From assembly GCF_049673105.1 (NCBI RefSeq), contig NZ_JBATXG010000006.1, positions 1 to 64,000 of the forward strand: a stretch of 64,000 bases of DNA. Reading direction: 5' to 3'. Positions 9,800-18,198 of this stretch are shown piece by piece (position 1 is the first letter of the stretch; each line of letters opens with the position of its first letter). Under the pieces are notes generated by a model. It was not told the DNA's origin, searched no databases, and saw only the letters and a program-made list of their open reading frames with translations. A program made the position numbers and the translations under genes. Source of the DNA: Castellaniella sp049673105 (lineage in GTDB: Bacteria; Pseudomonadota; Gammaproteobacteria; Burkholderiales; Burkholderiaceae_B).

Positions 9800-10387
9800 A
9801 TGAATTCATTAGACAAACAGGGTGGCGGACGGTGGCGTTGCTGGCGGGCAGGATTGCTGGTGTTGTTGGTATCCGCGCTGGCAGCCTGCCAGACGGTGCC
9901 GGGGGCGGGGCGGGGATCCTCGTCCAGCCAGGCGGCGCCCGTCAGCGCGAAGCTTGGCGCATCGGCCCCGGCGCATGCCGATCCGGTCCGAGCCGTGACC
10001 GCCAGCCGCGAGGCTGCCGATTTGCGTGTGTTTTTGGCGGATACCCGTTCGCATCCGGGCTGGACTCCGGTGCCGCTGAAACCCTCGGGTCTGTTGTATG
10101 TGCGCACCGACGCCATCATCGACCGCAGTGACCTGATGGGTGTCCAGTCGGCCACGGATCAGGCTGGCGGCGGGGTACTGGTCCTGATCCTGAAGGACGA
10201 AGGGCTGGCAAAAATTCGCGCTGCCACGGCGGCGAACCCCGGCCTGCGCCTGGCGTTGGTGGTGGGGCAGATCATGCTGGCGGCCCCGGCCTATGCTGCT
10301 CCCATTCAGGAACAGCAGCTGGCCTTTGGTGTGGGGTCTGCGCACAATGCGGATGTGGCGGCTCGCTCGGTGGCCGGCGTGCGGTAA
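9800..10387 (+). CDS. Small lipoprotein with SecD P1-head-like domain
   Basis: A 195-residue predicted lipoprotein. ATG 9800 is chosen because a strong Shine-Dalgarno AAGGAGGT lies at 9785-9792. The N terminus is positively charged, then hydrophobic, ending in lipobox LAAC (Cys about residue 30). After a Ser/Ala-rich linker, residues about 75-190 resemble the periplasmic P1 head of SecD: a segment like 'DLMGVQSATDQAGGGVLVLIL' is followed by 'GLRLALVVGQIMLAAPAYAAPI', matching the SecD pattern of a beta strand and 'LAIVLDGxVxSAPxIxxPI'. That similarity is from memory of the SecD family and is not proven. It lies 77 bp after pbpC and may be co-transcribed. Function unknown. Confidence 0.75.
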   Translation: MNSLDKQGGGRWRCWRAGLLVLLVSALAACQTVPGAGRGSSSSQAAPVSAKLGASAPAHADPVRAVTASREAADLRVFLADTRSHPGWTPVPLKPSGLLYVRTDAIIDRSDLMGVQSATDQAGGGVLVLILKDEGLAKIRAATAANPGLRLALVVGQIMLAAPAYAAPIQEQQLAFGVGSAHNADVAARSVAGVR

Positions 10388-10426
10388 TAAAATACTTGCG
10401 CTTCTGTTGTAAGTTCGGCGAAAATC

Positions 10427-10439
10427 TACGCATTGCGTA
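10427..10439. promoter_or_regulatory. Perfect palindrome in front of pyrB
   Basis: TACGCA-T-TGCGTA, a perfect 6-1-6 inverted repeat, ends 14 bp before the pyrB start and runs into a TATATA sequence that could be a -10 box. It is a candidate operator; the regulator is unknown. The HTH-like N terminus of PyrB itself makes autoregulation conceivable. Confidence 0.4.
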
Positions 10440-10453
10440 TATAGGAGCCGAGC

Positions 10454-11746
10454 ATGGCCGTTTCTCAGCAAGTTTTCCTGCGCGATGCCATGCGTCGCCT
10501 GAATCTGACCCGCGACGTGTTTGCCGCGCGCATCGGCGTCAAGCGCCGTGCGCTGGATACCTGGCTCTTGCCCGAAGGTTCCCAGGAAGCGCGCAGCATG
10601 CCGGAAGTCGTCTCGCGTTTCGTCACGGAAATCGTCGAAAACGGCGCGTTGATGGAAAAGTATGCGCAAAGCGCGCAGTCCGGTTCCCTGCGTGACCGCA
10701 TCGCGATCGACAACAAGCATCAATTGCTGTCCGTGGATCAGTTCACGCGGGAATCCGTGGAAGAACTGTGCCGCGTGGCGGATTTGATGCAGCCCATCGC
10801 CCGGCGGCAAAAAGTCTCGCGGGTGCTGGAAGGCGCGGTGCTGGGCAATCTGTTCTTCGAGGCCAGCACGCGCACCCGGGTCAGTTTCGGGGCGGCCTTC
10901 TGCCGCCTGGGCGGTTCGGTCTGCGATACCACCGGTTTTACATTTTCCTCGATGGCCAAGGGCGAATCGATCTATGACACCAGCCGCGTGATGAGCGGCT
11001 ATGTGGATGCGATGGTGATCCGTCACCCGGACAAAGGCTCGGTGGCCGAATTCGCCGCCGCCACCAATATCCCGGTGGTCAATGGCGGCGACGGGGCGGG
11101 CGAACACCCCAGCCAGGCCTTGCTGGACCTGTACACCATCCTGACGGAATTTTCCCGCTTGGGCAAATTGCTGGACGGCGCCCACATCGTCATGGCGGGC
11201 GACCTGAAATACGGTCGCACCGTGCATTCCCTGATCAAGCTGCTGGCGCTGTACCGGGGCATGAAGTTCACGCTGGTGTCGCCCCCAGGACTGGAAATGC
11301 CCGACTACCTGCTGGAACAGGCCAGCAAGAACGGCCATGTGATCGAACAGACCCACGACCTGGCCGCCGGGCTGAAGGGCGCGGACGTCATCTACGCCAC
11401 CAGGGTGCAAAAAGAGCGCTTCAGCGGTGAAAACCTGGAAGGCTATTCAGCCGATTTCCAGGTGGACCGCGCCCTGGTGGATGCCTGCTGCGGGCCGGAT
11501 GTCATCGTCATGCACCCGCTGCCGCGCGATAGCCGCGAAGGCGCCCATGATTTAAGCACCGACTTGAACCACGATCCGCGCCTGGCGATCTTCCGTCAGG
11601 CGGACAATGGCATTCCGGTGCGCATGGCGATATTTGCCGTCCTGCTGGGGGTGGAAAGCCTGGTGCAGCATTCCCTGCGCGACGTGACCTGGACGCCGCC
11701 GTCCCACATCGGGCCGGACGACAGCGTGTTTCACGGCATGTACTGA
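10454..11746 (+). CDS. pyrB: Aspartate carbamoyltransferase with N-terminal HTH-like extension
   Basis: Catalyses carbamoyl phosphate + L-aspartate to N-carbamoyl-L-aspartate, the committed step of pyrimidine synthesis. The catalytic core (about residues 88-430) has the carbamoyl-phosphate loop STRTR (Ser138-Arg142), an AKGES loop with the mobile Lys, HPSQALLDLYT and MHPLPR. The protein is 430 residues against about 311 in E. coli. The extra N terminus (1-85) contains a pattern like an XRE-type helix-turn-helix, LTRDVFAARIGVKRRALDTW at residues 18-37, followed by a helical region. ATG 10454 follows GGAG at 10444-10447. No pyrI regulatory-chain gene or pyrC is adjacent. I believe related Burkholderiales carry similarly long PyrB proteins, so the extension is probably lineage-wide. 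Confidence 0.93.
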   Translation: MAVSQQVFLRDAMRRLNLTRDVFAARIGVKRRALDTWLLPEGSQEARSMPEVVSRFVTEIVENGALMEKYAQSAQSGSLRDRIAIDNKHQLLSVDQFTRESVEELCRVADLMQPIARRQKVSRVLEGAVLGNLFFEASTRTRVSFGAAFCRLGGSVCDTTGFTFSSMAKGESIYDTSRVMSGYVDAMVIRHPDKGSVAEFAAATNIPVVNGGDGAGEHPSQALLDLYTILTEFSRLGKLLDGAHIVMAGDLKYGRTVHSLIKLLALYRGMKFTLVSPPGLEMPDYLLEQASKNGHVIEQTHDLAAGLKGADVIYATRVQKERFSGENLEGYSADFQVDRALVDACCGPDVIVMHPLPRDSREGAHDLSTDLNHDPRLAIFRQADNGIPVRMAIFAVLLGVESLVQHSLRDVTWTPPSHIGPDDSVFHGMY

Positions 11747-11820
11747 TCAGGACGGCAAGCCGCAGGTAGCGGCGTAGGGCCCCTTTTGCCGCCGGGCCGC
11801 CCCAAGGTGGGGCTATCCCG

Positions 11821-12726
11821 CTACTTCGTATCCGCCTTCATTCCGCCCAGCGCCGCCACCAGGTCGTCCAGCATGCGGGCGATTTCGCCTGTCATCAAGG
11901 CGAAATCGGCCTCGAACTGTTCGGCCTCGTTGGCGGCTTGGGCGTCCTGGTGTTCTTTCAGGACGTCCAGGGGCGCGACGCGTTTGATGTCCAGGTTGTC
12001 GGTCAACACGAACGACACCCGGTCGTTCCAGGTCATGGCCAGGCGCGTGCATTGTTTGCCGGCCTGGATGTGGCGGCGCACCTCGTCGGCGTCCACGGTC
12101 TGGCGCACATAACGCACGGTGGCGCGGGATTCGCCGGTCGAGCGCAATTCGGTGTCCTGATCGATGGTGAAACCGGCGGGGGCTTCGTCTTCCGTCAGCC
12201 ACAGCGTCATGGCGGCTGCGGGCGACATTTCCACGTGCAGCGGCACGATGGGAAAGGGCGTCAGCGTTTTCGCCAGCAGGCCCAGGACCTCGTCGCTGCG
12301 CGCCGTGGCGGCGGCGTCGATCGCCACCCAGTGATTCACGGTGTCGATCCAGATGTGCGTGTCATGGGCGATCACGAAGGCGCGCGGCAGCAGCTCCATC
12401 GTCATCTGTTCCTTGATTTCCTTTATCTGCTTGCGCCCAGGCTTATAGCCCTGCTGTTCCTCGATCTGCAGGGCGCGGGCGCGACTGGCCTGATTGACCA
12501 CGGTGGTCGGCAACAGTTTTTTCTCGGTCTGCAGCCGCAGCAGAATCTGGCCATGCTGGGCATAGGCCAGGCCGCTGTCATCCCTGGGCGGCAGCCAGCC
12601 GGATACCTGGCTGTCCTGGCTGCTGCCGGGCTGGAAGGCCAAGGGTTCCAGGGCGGCTTCCAGATCGGCGACAGTCAGCTTGGCGTTGGGGGCGAGGCGA
12701 TAGAGCTTGAGATTCTTGAACCACAT
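11821..12726 (-). CDS. rdgC: Recombination-associated protein RdgC
   Basis: Nucleoid-associated, ring-forming DNA-binding protein that modulates RecA-dependent recombination; 301 residues, the usual family length. The typical N terminus MWFKNLKLYRL fixes the start at ATG 12726. Codons further upstream encode His/Arg-rich sequence unlike the family. The body contains the RdgC-type blocks LQTEKKLLP, YKPGRKQIKEIKEQ and FVIAHDTHIWIDT, then a charged C terminus. It is transcribed toward pyrB with a 74-bp convergent gap. That gap holds a GC-rich hairpin near 11801-11815 (GCCCC-AAGGT-GGGGC) without a T-run. Confidence 0.95.
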   Translation of the reverse strand: MWFKNLKLYRLAPNAKLTVADLEAALEPLAFQPGSSQDSQVSGWLPPRDDSGLAYAQHGQILLRLQTEKKLLPTTVVNQASRARALQIEEQQGYKPGRKQIKEIKEQMTMELLPRAFVIAHDTHIWIDTVNHWVAIDAAATARSDEVLGLLAKTLTPFPIVPLHVEMSPAAAMTLWLTEDEAPAGFTIDQDTELRSTGESRATVRYVRQTVDADEVRRHIQAGKQCTRLAMTWNDRVSFVLTDNLDIKRVAPLDVLKEHQDAQAANEAEQFEADFALMTGEIARMLDDLVAALGGMKADTK

Positions 12727-12848
12727 GGTCGTGTGCGGATAGGCCGGCAAGCGGCGATGAAAAAGGGGCTTTGATTGTACGCGATGCTGTTCGCGCCGCT
12801 GCGCCGTCATCAGGGCCGGGATGACGGCAGGCCAGTAAAACAGAGGAT

Positions 12849-12877
12849 AAAAAAAGGCCCGGTGTGTGGACCGGGCC
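12849..12877 (-). terminator. Rho-independent terminator
   Basis: On the minus strand: GGCCCGGT, 6-nt loop, ACCGGGCC, then seven T. It lies 162 bp beyond the transporter stop (13039) and 122 bp before the rdgC start. It can end the transporter operon or a short transcript starting in 12878-13038. No ORF of note was seen in the 312-bp gap 12727-13038. Confidence 0.8.
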
Positions 12878-12990
12878 ATGAGGGGCAGCCGTCCGTGCAC
12901 AAAAAGGCTCGCGGGGGGTGCAGGGACGGTGGCGCATCAATCGTGTGCAGGGTCGGGATGCAAGGGGGAACAGGATGCCGAGGCCTAGCA

Positions 12991-13004
12991 TTGATGCACA
13001 TCAA
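12991..13004. promoter_or_regulatory. FNR/ANR-type box
   Basis: TTGAT-GCAC-ATCAA matches the FNR consensus TTGATNNNNATCAA at all ten fixed positions (inner GC arms extend it to 6-2-6). It sits 34 bp beyond the transporter stop codon. On the minus strand, TAGAAT at 13006-13011 is a -10-like hexamer just upstream of it. No good -10 is found 22 bp downstream of the box on either strand, so a classical activated promoter is not clear. Confidence 0.55.
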
Positions 13005-13038
13005 GATTCTACAGGATCATCCCTGACGAGACTCTGAA

Positions 13039-14721
13039 TCAGACCGCATCCAGATCGTTGTGCCAGGTTTCGCGGATGAACAGCATGCCGATGATCAAGG
13101 TCATGGCGCAGATGACGATGGGATACCACAGGCCGTCGTACATATTTCCGGTGGTGGCGACGGTGGCAAAGGCCACCGGCGGCACGAATCCGCCGAACCA
13201 GCCGTTGCCGATATGGTAGGGCACGCTCATGGACGTATAGCGGATGCGTGTCGGGAACATTTCCACCAGCATGGCTGCAATCGGCCCGTAGACCATCGTG
13301 ACCTGCAGCACCAGAAAGAACAGCAGCAACAGCACCATCGCGTAATTCATCTGCGAGGGATCGGCATGATGGGGGTAGCCGTGATCGCGGACCGCCTGGC
13401 GCAGCGTGTCTTGCAGGGCGGCGCTGCGCTGGGCGAATTCGGCGCGTGGCAGGATGGTGCCCTCGAAGGAATCGACGCGCTGGTCGCCGACCAAGGCATA
13501 GGCCACGGTGTCGGTCGGCGCGCTTTGGTTGATGTAGTGCACCGAATGGCTGGCCATGAAGGCCTTCAGCAGGTCGCAGGAACTGGTGAACGACGCGGTG
13601 CCGATGGGATTGAATTGCAGCGAACAGTTATCGGGGTCGGCCACCACGTAGACGGGGGCGCTTTTCTGCGCCCGTTCCAGCGCTGGATTGGCGTAATGGG
13701 TCAGGCCTTTGAAGACCGGGAAATAACTGAGGCAAGCAATCAGACAGCCCGCCATGATGATGGGCTTGCGTCCGATCCGGTCCGATAGCGCGCCGAACAC
13801 CAGAAAGAAGGGGCAGGCCAGCAGCAATGCCAGGGCCACCAGGATGTTGGCGATATTGGCATCTACTCGCAGGGTTTCCGTCAGGAAATACAGGGCGTAG
13901 AACTGGCTGGTGTACCAGACGACCGCCTGGCCCGCCGTCAAGCCGAACAGGGCCAGCAGGATCAGGCGCAGATTGCGCCAACGACCAAAGGCTTCCTTGA
14001 TGGGGGCGCGAGAAATCAGGCCTTCGGATTTCATGCGGGTGAAGGCGGGGGATTCGTGCAACCGCAGCCGGATCCAGACCGAAATCACCAGCAGCAGCAC
14101 GGAAATCAGGAAGGGCACCCGCCAGCCCCAGGCTTCGAAGGCTTCCTGTCCCAGGGTGGCGCGGGTGCCCAGCACCACGACCAGGGACAGAAACATGCCG
14201 GTGGTTGCCGTGGTTTGAATCCAGCTGGTGAAAAACCCGCGTCGGTGATTGGGGGCGTGTTCGGCCACGTAGACGGCGGCGCCACCGTATTCACCGCCCA
14301 GGGCCAGACCCTGCAGCAGGCGCAGCAACAGCAAAATCATGGGCGCGGCGGTGCCGATCGAGGCCGAGGAGGGCAGCACGCCGACCAGGAAGGTGGACAG
14401 GCCCATGATCAGAATCGAGATGACAAAGGCGTATTTGCGCCCGACCATATCGCCCAGGCGACCGAAGACCAGGGCGCCAAAGGGGCGCACGGCAAAGCCT
14501 GCGGCAAAGGTCAGCAGGGCGAAGATGAAGCCGGCAGTGGAATTGGCGCCGGAAAAGAAATGCTGGGCGATGATCGCCGCCAGCGAACCGTAGACGTAGA
14601 AGTCATACCATTCAAAGACCGTCCCCATGGACGAGGCCAGGATCACCCGGCGCTCTTCGTGCGTCATGGGGCGCCGGGCGTCGTCCGTGGAGTCGGGCGT
14701 CATGAGGGGAGACTGGTTCAC
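13039..14721 (-). CDS. MHS-family (ShiA/ProP-like) MFS transporter with large periplasmic insert
   Basis: Inner-membrane metabolite:H+ symporter of the major facilitator superfamily, 560 residues (typical MHS members about 430-450). The MHS signature is ASSMGTVFEWYDFYVYG at residues 29-45, followed by GRLGDMVGRK (residues 87-96) and twelve hydrophobic segments. The second-half loop motif is GALSDRIGRK (310-319). Residues about 342-458, between TM9 and TM10 and therefore predicted periplasmic, form an extra hydrophilic domain with two cysteines (366, 382). The ATG overlaps the stop of the sensor kinase (ATGA at 14718-14721), so it belongs to the two-component operon. The substrate cannot be read from sequence; a carboxylate is plausible because the kinase is TctE-like. 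Confidence 0.88.
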   Translation of the reverse strand: MNQSPLMTPDSTDDARRPMTHEERRVILASSMGTVFEWYDFYVYGSLAAIIAQHFFSGANSTAGFIFALLTFAAGFAVRPFGALVFGRLGDMVGRKYAFVISILIMGLSTFLVGVLPSSASIGTAAPMILLLLRLLQGLALGGEYGGAAVYVAEHAPNHRRGFFTSWIQTTATTGMFLSLVVVLGTRATLGQEAFEAWGWRVPFLISVLLLVISVWIRLRLHESPAFTRMKSEGLISRAPIKEAFGRWRNLRLILLALFGLTAGQAVVWYTSQFYALYFLTETLRVDANIANILVALALLLACPFFLVFGALSDRIGRKPIIMAGCLIACLSYFPVFKGLTHYANPALERAQKSAPVYVVADPDNCSLQFNPIGTASFTSSCDLLKAFMASHSVHYINQSAPTDTVAYALVGDQRVDSFEGTILPRAEFAQRSAALQDTLRQAVRDHGYPHHADPSQMNYAMVLLLLFFLVLQVTMVYGPIAAMLVEMFPTRIRYTSMSVPYHIGNGWFGGFVPPVAFATVATTGNMYDGLWYPIVICAMTLIIGMLFIRETWHNDLDAV

Positions 14722-16181
14722 GTGCGGGTCCTGGGAACGTGATCGCGGGGGAAGGACACCCGCAGTCGGGTGCCGGCGCTGACCGGGTCGTGGTGGTTGC
14801 CGGGCGGCAGAAAGGCGATGCTGGCCTGGTGATGTTCGGCGACTTCGCGCACGATAGCCAGGCCCAGGCCGCTGCCTTCGGCTTCGTGACCCAGTATCCG
14901 GTAGAAGCGGTCAAAGACCCTGGGTCGTTCGTCCAGTGGAATGCCGGGGCCGGTGTCCTGTACTTCCAGGCAGGCCAGGTCGCCGTCGGCCAATGCCCGC
15001 ACCGTGACCTGGCCCCCCGACGGGGTGTACAGCAGGGCATTGTCGATCAGATTGTTCAGCAGTTCGCGGATCATGGTGCGGTTGCCGAAGATAGGCAGGT
15101 CTTCGTCTGGGGATTCGAAGCCCAGATCGATGCCGCGCTGCAAGGCGGTTTCCACCCATGCGCCCGTGCCTTCGGCAGCCAGATCGTACAGATTCAGCTG
15201 TTCGGTGGTGCGGGATTGGTTGGGGTCCAAGGACTCGGCGCGCGCCAGCAAGAGCAATTGATTGACCAGCCGGGTTGCGCGCTCGGACCCGGTGATCAGT
15301 TGTTTCAGGCTGTCGCGCATGCGCGCGGGTTCCTGTTCGCGCAGGGCGATTTCGCATTGAGTGCGAATGCCGGCCAGAGGCGTTTTGAGCTGGTGGGCGG
15401 CGTTGGCGACGAAGCGCCGCTGCGAATCGATGGACGCCGACAGGCGCTGCAGCACGTTGTTCATGGCGGCGATCAGGGGCACGATTTCCGCCGGCGCCAG
15501 ATCGTCGCGGATCGGTGACAGGTCGCTGGGTTTGCGCCGTCGCATGTGTTCTTGCAGCAGGCTCAGGGGTTCCAGGCCCTGTGTCAGTCCCAGGCCCGCG
15601 AGCATGGCCGCCAGCGGCAGGATGATCAGTTGCGGCGTCAGCATGCCGGTCAGGATTTCCTGCTGCAGGGTGGCGCGCGCTTCGCTGGGTTCGGCCACGA
15701 CGGTCAGGAAGCCCGTTCCGTCGCGGTCGCGCCCGCCCCACAGATAGGCCAGACGGATCGTTCGGTGATCCATCGTGGCGTTGCGATAGCGGATCTGGTC
15801 GATGTCGTAGGTCCAGTTTTCCGGCGTGGGGATGTTGGGGTTGCCGGCCATCAGGTGGCCGTTGGCGTCCAGGATCTGCCAGGTGGTGGGGGTATCGTCG
15901 CTGTTGCCCGCCAGGATGGTCCGGGCGGATTCCGACAGCGCGATGCCGGTGGACAGACGCTGCTGTTCGACCTCGTGACGCAGCAGCCGCAGGTGGCTGG
16001 ACAGGGTGCGGTCGTAGGGCGAGTTGGCGATGTTCAGGGAAATGAAATACGTGATGACGATGCCGATGGACCACAGCACGAACAGTGGCACGATCATCCA
16101 CAGCAGAATGCGGCCCAGCAGGGTGGCATGGCGCCGCCGCCGGCGTCGCCGGACGTAGCCAGGGAGCGGGTCCGAGTACAT
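14718..16181 (-). CDS. TctE-like sensor histidine kinase
   Basis: Membrane histidine kinase of about 487 residues. ATG 16181 (MYSDPLPGYV) is chosen: it lies 8 bp after the response-regulator stop, and upstream codons give low-complexity His/Arg sequence. Order: cytoplasmic Arg-rich stretch, TM1 (LLWMIVPLFVLWSIGIVITY), a periplasmic 2CSK_N-type sensor of about 150 residues as in TctE, TM2 (LTPQLIILPLAAMLAGLGL), a linker, then HisKA with NAAHQLKTPLAG (phospho-acceptor His). The ATPase follows with N box NNLIDNALLYTP, G1 DTGPGIP and G2 GSGLGLAIV. TctE kinases sense tri- or dicarboxylates; the ligand here is unproven. It probably phosphorylates the upstream-encoded regulator and controls the downstream MHS transporter. 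Confidence 0.92.
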   Translation of the reverse strand: MYSDPLPGYVRRRRRRRHATLLGRILLWMIVPLFVLWSIGIVITYFISLNIANSPYDRTLSSHLRLLRHEVEQQRLSTGIALSESARTILAGNSDDTPTTWQILDANGHLMAGNPNIPTPENWTYDIDQIRYRNATMDHRTIRLAYLWGGRDRDGTGFLTVVAEPSEARATLQQEILTGMLTPQLIILPLAAMLAGLGLTQGLEPLSLLQEHMRRRKPSDLSPIRDDLAPAEIVPLIAAMNNVLQRLSASIDSQRRFVANAAHQLKTPLAGIRTQCEIALREQEPARMRDSLKQLITGSERATRLVNQLLLLARAESLDPNQSRTTEQLNLYDLAAEGTGAWVETALQRGIDLGFESPDEDLPIFGNRTMIRELLNNLIDNALLYTPSGGQVTVRALADGDLACLEVQDTGPGIPLDERPRVFDRFYRILGHEAEGSGLGLAIVREVAEHHQASIAFLPPGNHHDPVSAGTRLRVSFPRDHVPRTRT

Positions 16182-16189
16182 GGGCGTCG

Positions 16190-16891
16190 TCAGTCGGCGG
16201 TCGCCGTGTCGGCCGTTTGGTTGCGGCTTTCCGGTTCCAGGCAGTATCCCAGGCCGCGCACGGTCAGAATGTGGATGTCCGCAGGTTCGATTTTCTTGCG
16301 CAGGCGGTGAATGTAGACCTCGATCGCATTCGTGGTGACTTCTTCGCCCCATTCGCACAGCAGATCCACCAGCTGGTGTTTGCTGATCATGCGACCGCTG
16401 CGCGACAGGAAGATTTCCAGCAGGCTGGTTTCGCGGGCGGACAGTTCGATCTGCGCATCGTCGATGGTGGCGATCCGGCCATTCAGGTCGAAGGCCAGGC
16501 GGCCATGGCGCAGCACCGATGCCCGCCCCGCGCCGTGGCGGCGGATCAGCGCCCGGACGCGGGCTTCGAGTTCGCTGAGCGCGAAGGGCTTGGACATGTA
16601 GTCGTCCGCGCCCAGATCCAGGCCTTCGACGCGTTGTTCGATGGAATCCGCAGCCGTCAGGATCAGCACGGGCAGGGGAGTACCCCGCTGGCGGAGTTTG
16701 CGCAGCACGGATAGGCCGTTCAGGCGGGGCAGGCCCAGGTCCAGAATCAGCAGGTCGAAGGTTTGCAGCTGCAGGGCGGAGTCGGCGCTGGATCCGTCAT
16801 GGACGACGTCTACAGCATAGCCGTCGTAGCGCAGCGACCGGGATAGCCCATCCGCGAGAATACTGTCGTCCTCGGCAATCAGGATACGCAT
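16190..16891 (-). CDS. OmpR-family response regulator (TctD/QseB-like)
   Basis: DNA-binding response regulator, 233 residues, first gene of a three-gene operon (regulator, kinase, transporter). The receiver domain (1-115) has the acidic pair EDD near residues 7-9, the phosphorylated Asp in LLILDLGLPR, Thr in ILTAAD, and Lys in MSKPF. The C-terminal winged helix (about 125-225) ends in IEVYIHRLRKKI and TVRGLGYCLE, typical of OmpR/PhoB. Transcription is divergent from recA with a 239-bp gap that must hold both promoters. Confidence 0.95.
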   Translation of the reverse strand: MRILIAEDDSILADGLSRSLRYDGYAVDVVHDGSSADSALQLQTFDLLILDLGLPRLNGLSVLRKLRQRGTPLPVLILTAADSIEQRVEGLDLGADDYMSKPFALSELEARVRALIRRHGAGRASVLRHGRLAFDLNGRIATIDDAQIELSARETSLLEIFLSRSGRMISKHQLVDLLCEWGEEVTTNAIEVYIHRLRKKIEPADIHILTVRGLGYCLEPESRNQTADTATAD

Positions 16892-17045
16892 GGCGGGATT
16901 GGATCTAGGGAAACAGGGGCGGGTGACGAGTCACCAGTGATGCCGTGGATTGTCGCATGGGGCGCGGCGGGCCGTCATTTAGGGTTAACGATGGACTGGA
17001 TGGACCGCGCGCCGGGTGGTCTTGCCGGGGCGGGATGGGATCGAC

Positions 17046-17076
17046 TTGCTATATCTGGGTTTTTATACAGTATAAT
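17046..17076 (+). promoter_or_regulatory. recA promoter with LexA (SOS) box
   Basis: CTGGGTTTTTATACAG at 17055-17070 fits CTG-N10-CAG, the LexA operator. It directly abuts a consensus -10 TATAAT at 17071-17076; a weak -35 TTGCTA sits at 17046-17051. LexA bound here would occlude RNA polymerase, so recA-recX should be DNA-damage inducible. Confidence 0.8.
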
Positions 17077-17130
17077 TAATGCCATAATTTCCCTATTTCA
17101 TCTTCAGCATCCCGTAAAAGGAAACCCCCC

Positions 17131-18198
17131 ATGGACGAACGCACCGGCAAGGCCAACCCCGAACGCGCCAAGGCGCTGGCTGCCGCGCTGTCGCAGATCG
17201 AAAAGCAATTCGGCAAAGGCTCCATCATGCGCTACGGCGACAATCAGATCGAACACGACATCCAGGTCGTGTCCACTGGGTCGCTGGGGCTGGATATCGC
17301 CCTGGGTGTCGGCGGCCTGCCGCGTGGCCGGGTGGTTGAAATCTATGGCCCCGAATCGTCCGGCAAGACCACGCTGACGCTGCAGGTCATCGCCGAAATG
17401 CAGAAAATCGGCGGCACCTGCGCCTTCATCGACGCCGAACACGCGCTCGACGTGCAGTATGCGTCGCGGCTGGGGATCAATCTCGAAGACCTGCTCATTT
17501 CCCAGCCCGACACCGGCGAACAGGCCCTGGAAATCACCGATGCGCTGGTGCGTTCCGGCTCGGTCGACCTGATCGTCATCGACTCGGTCGCCGCCTTGGT
17601 GCCAAAAGCCGAAATCGAAGGCGACATGGGCGATTCCCTGCCGGGTCTGCAGGCCCGCCTCATGAGCCAGGCCCTGCGCAAACTGACCGCCACCATCAAA
17701 CGCGCCAATTGCATGGTGATCTTCATCAACCAGATCCGCATGAAGATCGGCGTCATGTTCGGCAACCCCGAAACCACCACGGGCGGCAACGCCCTGAAAT
17801 TCTATTCTTCCGTGCGCCTGGATATCCGCCGCATCGGCTCCATCAAAAAGGGCGATGAAATCGTGGGGAATGAAACCCGCGTCAAGGTCGTCAAAAACAA
17901 GGTCGCGCCGCCCTTCAAGCAGGTCGAATTCGACATCATGTATGGCGCCGGCATTTCTCGCGAAGGCGAAATCATCGACCTGGGCGTGCAGGCAGGCATC
18001 GTCGATAAAGCTGGCGCCTGGTACAGCTATAACGGCGACCGCATCGGCCAGGGCAAGGACAACGTCCGCGACTACCTCAAAGAACGCCCGGCCCTGGCTT
18101 TTGAAATCGAAAACCGGGTGCGCGAACACCTGGGGGTGGTGCTGCGCGCCACGCCGACGGGGGGTGTGCCCGTCCCTGCGGCGGCGGATGGAGAATAA
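17131..18198 (+). CDS. recA: Recombinase RecA
   Basis: ATP-dependent strand-exchange recombinase and LexA co-protease, 355 residues. The Walker A motif is GPESSGKTT, and Walker B lies in LIVIDSVAALVPKAEIEGDMGD. The loop 2 region includes FINQIRMKIGVMFGNPETTTGG. The core is highly conserved; the C-terminal tail is short and less acidic than in E. coli. It is preceded by a LexA box and followed by recX, whose start codon lies inside the last codons of recA (11-bp overlap). Confidence 0.99.
   Translation: MDERTGKANPERAKALAAALSQIEKQFGKGSIMRYGDNQIEHDIQVVSTGSLGLDIALGVGGLPRGRVVEIYGPESSGKTTLTLQVIAEMQKIGGTCAFIDAEHALDVQYASRLGINLEDLLISQPDTGEQALEITDALVRSGSVDLIVIDSVAALVPKAEIEGDMGDSLPGLQARLMSQALRKLTATIKRANCMVIFINQIRMKIGVMFGNPETTTGGNALKFYSSVRLDIRRIGSIKKGDEIVGNETRVKVVKNKVAPPFKQVEFDIMYGAGISREGEIIDLGVQAGIVDKAGAWYSYNGDRIGQGKDNVRDYLKERPALAFEIENRVREHLGVVLRATPTGGVPVPAAADGE

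Noticed and set aside
11780..11820. Terminator between pyrB and rdgC
   Set aside because: A short GC hairpin exists but no T-run on either strand.
12727..12900. 58-codon upstream extension of rdgC
   Set aside because: The conserved N terminus MWFKNLKLYRL is at 12726, and the extension crosses the terminator at 12849-12877.
13000..13038. Classical FNR class II promoter at the FNR box
   Set aside because: No acceptable -10 about 22 bp beyond the box in either direction, so activation was not claimed.
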